NCBI RefSeq assembly: GCF_029784135.1
Contig: NC_073746.1
Location: forward strand, 67,520,763-67,584,762
Reading direction: 5' to 3'
Length of the DNA: 64,000 bases
From: Toxorhynchites rutilus septentrionalis
Taxonomy: Eukaryota; Arthropoda; Insecta; Diptera; Culicidae
Below are positions 57,369 to 64,000 of the stretch, in pieces. Under the pieces are notes generated by a model. It was not told where the DNA came from. It ran no database searches and saw only the letters and a program-made list of their open reading frames with translations. Made by a program: the position numbers and the translations under genes. Every line of letters begins with the position of its first letter. The stretch's first letter is position 1.

Positions 57369-59572
57369 CAGCGTTGCCAATGTTCCAGTTTAAACTGGAT
57401 TCTTCCAATTTTTTTACTCGATCCAGTCAAACAGTTAAATTCTGAACTCTTCCAGTTTTTCATATATTATCCACTTTTATCCAGTTATTTATATATGGTC
57501 TTCAGTTTTACCCATTTTATGTAAAATAAATTCACAATGTATTAATATTATCCCTTTCCACCCTTCCTATCCCCTGACGAATTTTGTTTTTTGACATTCA
57601 TCATTCGTTAGATCCAAAGTATATTGGATTGGATTGATCTTTCTTTATTCAATGTTATTTCCTGCTTACACTTCTGAGCTCATAATGGTTAGCGCGCAGT
57701 GCTTTTTGAACTACCATTTCGACCACAACTGGTGTTATGTACATAGCAAGAAATCTTACCCAAAATAGTTCATTGAGCCCACGTTCTATGCTGGCTTTGA
57801 ATTAATATAAACATCAGATGTTATAGGTTCTCCAAATGAGTTCACAAAATTATAGAGTCGATGTGCTCCATTCGACCTTGCCTCCGTTTATTTCAAAAGG
57901 ATATTGGTTTCTCTTGGTCAGAATTTGTGTTTTTAAATAAAATAATTTATTTGTCATCTAAATTTATATTATCGCCTTCAAAACAAAACAACAATCCCAC
58001 GAAGCGGTAATTTGAGTAAGTAAAAGTGACACGGGCCATATCGCCAGTAATTATGCGTTGGATGAACGTGGTATCACAATTGGACCGTTTAAAGATGTCT
58101 TCAGCCACTTGATCGCGATGAAATTTTTGATGAAAATTGAGCTCTTTTGACACTAATCGTGCTGCGACTTTTCTCATGCCCAAAACATTAACCAAAATAT
58201 GACGAACGGCCTCATGACAGATATTTTATTCAAAAGCTAGCACTCTCAAACTTAAATGACGATTTCCGAGCACCATTCCTTCTATTTTGTCCTTGTTTTC
58301 TTCAGTTGCAAAGGAGGATGGTCGTCCTTGACGTGGAAAATCGTTTATCTCTTCTCGGTCGTCTTTGAATTCCTTATACCATTCATACACCCGTGTTTTC
58401 GACATAGTTGAGTCACCAAATGTATTCCGCAAAATTTCCAACGTTTTGGCACAACACAAAATTTCACATGATATCTTTGACCAATAGAAATATTCATACC
58501 AAAAATTGCAGAGAAAAAAAAAATGAAGGTGTAAACAAACTAAATGACAGATCATGCTCAAAATTGACATTAAGACCACTGACAGCAGTACCAACTTAAA
58601 AAATGAAAAAAAAAATCAGCGGGAAGATTTGAAATTACAAATACAAATATATTTGACAGAATGTATATTTTTTCAAAATACTTGAGGATACCTCCTTTTG
58701 ATCATGATACCAAAATTTTGTTTGAGCAAATCTGGTACAAAAAGTAAAATACCAAAAAGGTGGAGACAAGTAGTTTTTCAATACCAAAATTTGATAATTT
58801 CAATATCAAAGTAATACTTGAGTAATGTTGTTTAGATATTGGATGTGCTCATTTTAGTGATGAAATAATATTGTGGGACCCAATCAAATATTATTCTAGT
58901 ATTTTTACACATAGATCACTGCATAAATCAGTACACGGAGGCGTCAGTTTGACAGTTTTGAGTATTTTGTTTCAGTTCCCATCCGTTGGAATTTTCATAT
59001 GTCCTTATTTAAATGTTAACGGATGGGAGCTAAAGCAAACCACGCAAAAACTTCAAACGAAAGGTAAGGTTAGGCTCCGTGCATAAATATATTGTTTTTT
59101 TTTGTACGTTTTTCGTGAGTGCGAAAAGCTAGCAACGAAAATGGTCAAAAGAAACACTACAGAAATGTCAAAATGTCGCCTCAGAAGAAAAAGAACAGAG
59201 GTATGGTTCGATGTAGTGATCTATAACCTGAAACCGTAGCCCCATGCACTTCAATCAATCACATTATCGAGTTTTGCGACGATTTTCTTTCATCTATAAG
59301 CATTTTTAGTGATTCTAGATGAAAAGATCTTCAAATATTGTTTCACAGTAATGCTCGAGTTGCTGGAAACGTTATTTTGATCTGCTTGAATTATATGATT
59401 AATTTAATTAATGGTTTATTTCGCTTTTTCAAGAACTACATATAAATATTCACTTAAAAAAAATCTATTTTCCAAGCATTGGAAAGCAAGCATTGATGAG
59501 CCAAAGCCGATCTTTTTTAAAATAAAACGATTCTACAGGATCCAGTTTTTTCAAATATTATTGGCAACCCTG
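57369..59572. mobile_element. hAT-type element 4, nested in element 3
   Basis: The ends CAGCGTTGCCAAT (left) and CAGGGTTGCCAAT (right, reversed) are flanked by the perfect 8-bp duplication CTCGTAAC (57361-57368 and 59573-59580). The left 130 bp carry repeated CCAGTT/ACTGG words (about 57384, 57394, 57419, 57451, 57479) and the right end has GATCCAGTTTTTTC, a subterminal repeat array. No hAT transposase is seen; the interior holds a mariner relic. The termini resemble those of hAT element 1. Confidence 0.85.
57945..58545 (-). pseudogene. mariner-like transposase N-terminal half, relic
   Basis: The minus-strand frame reads CCAKTLEILRNTFGD, then SKTRVYEWYKEFKDDREEI, PRQGRPSSFATEEN, a single TAA after LRVLAFE, then NICHEAVRHILVNVLGMRKV, ARLVSKELNFHQK and IQRIITGD. 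This is the HTH–linker–first-Asp order of SETMAR-type mariner transposases. After TGD the expected E-W is replaced by MARV and the frame ends at 57947 without the second and third Asp. No terminal repeats were found. It lies inside hAT element 4 and is a fragment. Confidence 0.8.
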
Positions 59573-59594
59573 CTCGTAACGTTTATTCCGCATA

Positions 59595-60038
59595 TCAGGA
59601 TAAGAATCGACCATTTGTAGACCGATGAGTTTGTTCTGAAATTGATCCGAATCTTTCGTAACTGCCAGCAGGTAGGCATTTCAAACCATGTCTAAATTTG
59701 TTCTTTGATATAAGAAACATATGTTTCAAGTTTAACTTCTTGTAAAAGTCTTGACAAATGCTGTACAATTTCCTTTTTATGATCTTCTGTACTGTTTCGT
59801 CGTCTGTTTCATCATAATTCACTGACGAAAGTCTTTTAAACATTGAGAAGTTGCTCAATTGAATAATACGTTTCAGATTTGGAAATGTTTGCCGAGGATC
59901 GCAATGTTTTTCGTATCCAATAATGTTTTTGTTTTTGCTAATCATTGGCATCTTCAAAGTGAAGTAAATGTGCAATATTCCCTTGCACAATTCCCCCCTT
60001 TTAATGATCAAATTCCCCACTAGGGGGGAATTCCCCAC
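59595..60038 (-). pseudogene. Unassigned 147-codon frame near the right end of hAT element 3
   Basis: An open frame runs from the terminal region of hAT element 3 inward. It is Lys-rich (NKNIIGYEKHC, VQKIIKRKLYS) and has no domain I recognise. Its position suggests remnant 5' or coding sequence of that transposon. It could also be chance. Confidence 0.35.
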
Positions 60039-60189
60039 CGGTTGAAAATCACTGTTCTAGAGTAATGAGCGTTAAACCACCATAGAAACGTATATTTCCT
60101 CATACAATCTCCATATACCGAAATTGGTTGCATTTGCTTGATTAGTTTTTGAGTTATGCAGAAATTTATGCTTCATCTGTATGGTAGCC

Positions 60190-60500
60190 AATTAATTTTT
60201 TTTTTAATTCGTTTATATTTACAGGCTCAGTTACTTAAGTTTAAAGGAGCCGAATTCTTAAATATAATTTTAAAACTATATATATAAACAATTTTCTTAC
60301 ATCTATGGTTAGTAAGGTGGAAAACCGATTACTCGCGGTGTACTCGAGTTTAGGAGGGTGACATATTTTTAGGAGAAGGATGGGATATAAGGAAATTGTA
60401 ACAATGTTGATGAACACTCAATTTATAAATCTATTCGTATATCTATAGTGTATTTACATTTCAACTTATTCTACTATTTATAGCAAGGGGACGAATTACC
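60190..60500 (-). mobile_element. 3' end of an I-clade LINE (5'-truncated insertion)
   Basis: It begins with a T-run (poly-A in minus orientation) followed by TTATATTTACAGGCTCAG. AACCGATTACTCGCGGT and CTCGAG words match the 3' UTR of the LINE at 35901-36420 (AACCGATTACTCGCGGTTGG). About 300 bp are present and no codons. It interrupts repeat copy VI. The exact target duplication is ambiguous. Confidence 0.6.
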
Positions 60501-60784
60501 CGCAAAGGAAACATAGCCAATTTATGTTTCACTTGTTTGGCAGCCTCCCCTTAGAGAGGGGGAGGAGTGTCGAACTACCATAGAATCGTTTCTTGTCCCC
60601 TAAAACCTTCACATGCCAAATTTGGCTCCATTTGCTTGATTGGATTTCGAGTTATGCAGAAATTTGTGTTTCATTTGTATGGCAGCCTCCTCTTAGAGAG
60701 GAGGGAGGAGTATCTATTTACCATAGAAATGTTTCTTGCCCCCTAAAACCCTCATATGCTAAATTTAATAGCTAAATAGCCTAA

Positions 60785-60885
60785 AGTATATCAAAACAGG
60801 CAAATTGAATGCAATAATTTCGTAGTCCTACGTTAACAAGGCGGTGATGTCGTGAACACCACCCTTCTATTTTTTATGTTGAAAA
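60785..60885 (+). repeat. GACGTAG-ended repeat family, copy G (3' tip)
   Basis: TTTCGTAGTCCTACGTTAAC, then AAGGCGGTGATGTCGTGAAC and ACCACCCTTCTATTTTTT correspond to the tail of copies A-D. The rest of the element is absent. Confidence 0.5.
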
Positions 60886-60959
60886 ATCAGCCGATACTAT
60901 TCAGATGATATATTTCACTATTCCTATGCGACTAAACTAGGTCTATATGACAAGAATTC

Positions 60960-61207
60960 GATTTTTCCGCAAGTGTTTTCCAAAGAAGACTAGCCGAAAA
61001 AAAATAAATGGCTTCATAAAGGGGGGCATTAGATTCTGTTTCAATAGAGGTTTTGTCAGACAAATTACACTCTCGGGGTCTGCCGCCTCTACTGAATAAT
61101 ATGTTATATAACATGCTTTGTGAGAAACATTTGAACTTTTCTCACGGAGATTCGACAGTAAGTCGGTTCTCTTACATGGGCCTCCCCCAGGGCTCATTGT
61201 CCTACGC
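60960..61207 (+). pseudogene. I-clade LINE reverse transcriptase fragment
   Basis: The plus strand reads a ~60-codon unbroken RT segment: DSVSIEVLSDKLHSRGLPPL, LNNMLYNMLCEKHLNF, then SRFSYMGLPQGSLSY. It aligns with FDSVSMEILSEKLHNRGLSP, EKHMFFNHG and GLLQGSCLSPLLY of the LINE at 35.9-40.2 kb. The GLPQGS box is intact here but the catalytic aspartate boxes are missing: upstream, ~14 bp around VFLD are deleted, and the fragment stops at 61207. It is not the same copy as the full LINE (about 75% alike). Confidence 0.88.
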
Positions 61208-61330
61208 GCGTTGACTTTTTGAAGATCGATTCGGTAAAGATCGATTGTTTGGTATCGATTTAATCACTGAATCGATTAATAGGCCGTTTAGAAAATCGAT
61301 TCGTGAAGATCGATCTTTTTATAAAGTTCG
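61208..61330. other. Cluster of ATCGAT sites
   Basis: Six ATCGAT words occur within about 95 bp (around 61224, 61238, 61253, 61272, 61295, 61308), with GATCGATT and AATCGATT variants, several in inverted arrangement. This is far denser than in the surrounding sequence. More GATTCGATTCG words follow at 61525. Function unknown; could be an element end. Confidence 0.5.
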
Positions 61331-64000
61331 CCCAATCCTAAACTAGACACCTATTTCAACTTTTATTTGAATTTCTCGATTCCATTGAATTTTCTCTTCA
61401 TTCGATATTCTATTATTGTACATTTAGATTTACATTTTTGAATCGCTCTTGGTTTCTACTGTAGCTTTCTCAGGGGTGCTTTTCCATCGTCAACCGTTGG
61501 AAAATCAATAATGAATCAGGAATCGATACCGATTCGATTCGAAATGATATGCAACCGTTCCCGCGATCTAATTGTTGCAAATGCAAATGTCGTCATAGCA
61601 CAGAATATCACAATTCATACGTTTATGTAGCTATGAATCCACTCGACAACGACGAAGCGCGCACACGATTGGCACCGTGAACGGTCCGTAAACTGTGTCC
61701 CAGCGACCCCGGCCTGTCCGGGAGAACACGACGACGATGTGTTTCCGTTTTGCCCTGGCGAAGGAAAGTAGGACACAAGTCGCAAAAATAGAGCAACAAT
61801 TTCTGGTTGCCTTCACCGCCTTGACAAGGGTCGTCGTTGTCGTCGGGGCTGCAGCGCAGAAGACACAAGGGGTTGGAAGTTTCACCCTTTTCCGCTAGAA
61901 TGCAGTTTTCGGAAGGCACTATACTTTCTTCTGCGTCGTGGTGGAAAAACAAGAAAACTAGGGGATGTTGTTGAGGTAAGGAAAGAAAAATGTAAATTAC
62001 ATCAACTTTATTCAGTGGAGTCAAATTTCCAATTGCATTTCATGATGGTGCGCGTCGTTTTTTTTTTTTTTGCTTTCTGTAGTTTATTATGAGTGTAATC
62101 ATAACAGTTATCGAATTTTAAATGGTAATCAAATTTGACTCCTAGAGCGAGAGGCGTTCCTTGGATCGTCGTCAAGTCGGGAAGGTCGATGTTTGAAGTG
62201 TTTTGTCGGGAATTTAATTGGAAATTGCTGCTTCAGCGCACATCGCTCCGTGATAAGAGAAATCCCCTAGGTGAGTTGCATACATTAATAATATATGATT
62301 TTTTGGTTCGGTGTTATGACCTCTATGCGTGTGGGAATTTCTGCACATTCTCTGGGGTTTTTTGCCAAGGAATATATTTATTCCAAGCTTGCTGAAACAA
62401 CAATCAAAAAGGGGTAAAACAATAGCCTCAAGCTGTCTGACCTGGCTTACTTCTATTTCCCATAATTCATATCTGCTCTTTGACCCGACCCAAAATTAGA
62501 TGTGTCCGAACAGCAAGCAGAGGGGGATTTCACAATGGGTTCGGTCTCAAATCCGCCCAACTTGTTTGTTTTCAATTACAAAACAAGCTTATTGTTGGCC
62601 CCGAGGACTCAATCTTGTGTGGTTCTTCCAACGAAATCCTTGCGCAGTTCCGGATCACAGAAGATTAATGTGAGTGCAGCTCCGAAGATGCACTCGGTGC
62701 ACTAGATTGACCCTTTTCCCGAGGTGACCATCCGGTAAGCGGCAAGGTCACCAAAGTCCTACAGCTTCTCGTGGTGCACCTCTCCCAAGGATGACTCTTA
62801 ATCTCCTTTTGATTGAAGCAAACGATAAAATTAATTGAGAGGAAAAAGGGGTGCACAGTCAGTGCTGTTCCCAAGTGACAGTTACGAGTCTTAATTGATT
62901 ACAGCGGTGATTACAAGCAAGTTTCATCTCGGGGCGGGATTTCAGTAACCGAAAGTCGCACTCACCACCTGAACTGTTTCGTCTTCCCGCGGGACGACGG
63001 ATGCGATAACCTTCTTCATTAGCATGCCTGGAATCAAGAAAATGATGCACCCTTTGCAATCTTGATTTTTTTTTTTTCGCTAGTTGAAATCTAAGGAAGC
63101 GATTGGTAAAAAATCACTTCCATTGTTCGTTGCATTATCTTCCTAATTATTTTTGACATGAGTGACTGACATGTCGGGAGGATTCCGATGCTCCCGAAGG
63201 GATACGATGCTAGCCAACCAAGGAGATGAGATAAATCTGTGTGAGATGAAACCAGACAGAATCCGAATGCAAATGCTGCGGGATGACGGGGACGGGAAAG
63301 ATGCACCTCATCATCATCATCTCGGTAGGAACATGGGAAGTCAATGGAAAGGGTTAATATGTTTTTATTCCCTCCCATTGTTGCGTTTATGTTTTGTTTT
63401 CATTTTGACAAGATGTTTTCCTTCAATCGTTGCGCCATCAAGCGATGCGTTACGCCCGAACTCGCAGTGCATCGCAAATCACCGGAAAATGGTATTCGAA
63501 AGCAATTTACATCTGTAATTTGATAGATATTGTTACCTCGGGGGGAACGATGATAAATTTTTATGGATAACACTATTTTTTCCCCGGTGTGATATGTAGT
63601 CGATTCCTGCATTTCGCGCGCTAGCTTTGCAGAAAATGTTGTTGATTCTCGGTATCCGGATTAACGCATCATTCATCACACACACACACCGCTCCGGAAG
63701 TGTTTATTTCTCGTAGATGATGAAAAACAAACATCGCTCGAGATTATTGCAACCAGTGCTAATTTAGTATAAATTTTGCAACACCGACAGCAGCAGCAGC
63801 AGACGCAACAAACGAAACAATTTATAAAAACATCTTCGAACCCTTTTTTTCCGACAGCTGCCACATTCTTGGAAACAGTAGTTCGACGCATTCTTCCGCT
63901 TCGGAGGAAACTCCACAAAGATTAGGCAGTTGATCTCTTCTTGTTGTGAACGGCAACATTGTTGTGGCACTAATCTTCGCACGAAAAACCATTTGCCCGC
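61330..64000. other. Low-copy stretch, no gene supported
   Basis: GC-richer DNA with overlapping frames of up to 133 codons on both strands (61.62-62.02 kb, 63.09-63.52 kb) and no recognised domains. A strong donor-like CTAG|GTGAGT at about 62270 and a CAG-repeat patch at about 63790 are visible. It may belong to a host gene that extends beyond the window, but no exon can be defended. Confidence 0.4.

Larger units (their letters stand above)
56986..60054 (-). mobile_element. hAT-type element 3 with 8-bp target duplication
   Basis: The ends are CAGTGGTTTTCAACC (left) and the inverse CAGTGATTTTCAACC (right), flanked by the perfect 8-bp duplication TTCTAGAG (56978-56985 and 60055-60062). Both ends also share an AATTCCCCCCTTT segment. 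It interrupts a ~150-bp unit of repeat copy VI. With the nested hAT element 4 removed it is only about 0.86 kb and keeps a short hAT transposase C-terminus, so it is a deletion derivative. Confidence 0.88.
56375..60780 (+). mobile_element. ACTAGCTGACCCGG-ended repeat element, copy VI (interrupted)
   Basis: The 5' part (56375-56770) matches copy IV: CAGACACAATTATCGTTCAA, TTACATGGAATAAATATTTG, AATCGGACAATTCCTTCCTC. The ACTAGCTGACC start is missing. The ~150-bp units begin at about 56900, are split by a hAT insertion (56986-60054), and continue at 60063-60190 and 60505-60780. The 3' GACAGA tail is missing. A LINE 3' end sits at about 60190-60500. Confidence 0.7.

Noticed and set aside
62230..62280. 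Splice donor CTAG|GTGAGT after an open frame
   Set aside because: A single donor-like site in 64 kb is expected by chance; the frame before it has no recognised domain.
1..64000. Endogenous viral sequence
   Set aside because: I looked for polymerase, glycoprotein or nucleocapsid-like frames of insect-associated viruses and saw none; the only RT sequence is LINE-type.

Overview
Kind of organism. The window has no bacterial or viral gene organisation and no rRNA or confident host tRNA gene. It is AT-rich animal DNA made mostly of insect-type transposable elements. Two Tc1/mariner elements have a DD37E catalytic triad, a type described from mosquitoes (ITmD37E). There are also a DD41D element, mariner DD34D elements, tRNA-derived SINEs with an AAGAAG-type tail, an I-clade LINE with RNase H, several hAT elements and decayed histone H2A genes. 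Together these suggest a repeat-rich dipteran genome, most likely a mosquito. The species cannot be named from the sequence alone. No intact host protein-coding exon could be supported; the only intact long reading frame is a DD37E transposase (41059-42078). Layout. 1-2.9 kb is degenerate AGATTC-type repeat with two small LINE 3' relics. 4.82-13.59 kb is one hAT-type insertion (8-bp target duplication) holding a second hAT insertion (7.08-13.42 kb). The second holds three copies of a dispersed element with ~150-bp internal repeats, which are themselves hit by SINEs, a piggyBac-type MITE and a mariner. 15.0-15.9, 19.15-21.6, 29.7-31.5, 47.1-47.3, 53.7-54.0 and 60.8 kb hold members of a repeat family marked by the near-palindrome GACGTAG..CTACGTC at its ends. 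One copy is split by a 1.56-kb LTR-like insertion. 21.8-23.3 and 26.2-26.9 kb are further copies of the ~150-bp-repeat element. 26.88-28.17 kb is a broken DD41D transposon. 31.6-33.0 kb holds a ~115-bp tandem repeat and a long foldback. 35.6-40.5 kb is a mariner split by an I-clade LINE with a 7-bp target duplication. 40.9-42.2 kb (intact) and 42.3-43.6 kb (broken) are two DD37E transposons. 45.1-53.0 kb is a decayed histone H2A array inside an almost exact 3.7-kb tandem duplication. 56.4-60.8 kb is another repeat copy carrying two nested hAT elements and LINE debris. The stretches near 4.3-4.8, 13.6-14.9, 16.1-18.8, 23.4-26.1, 33.0-35.3, 54.0-56.3 and 61.3-64.0 kb look like ordinary low-copy intergenic or intronic DNA. 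How it works together. There is no operon or pathway. The story is layered insertion: target duplications and interrupted repeats give the relative age of most insertions. One autonomous-looking DD37E transposon remains, and a 186-bp MITE at 6.6 kb is a deletion derivative of the second DD37E family. The most unusual unit is the H2A pseudogene set, which keeps promoter, 5' leader and a histone 3' stem-loop and shares its upstream half with a dispersed repeat family.
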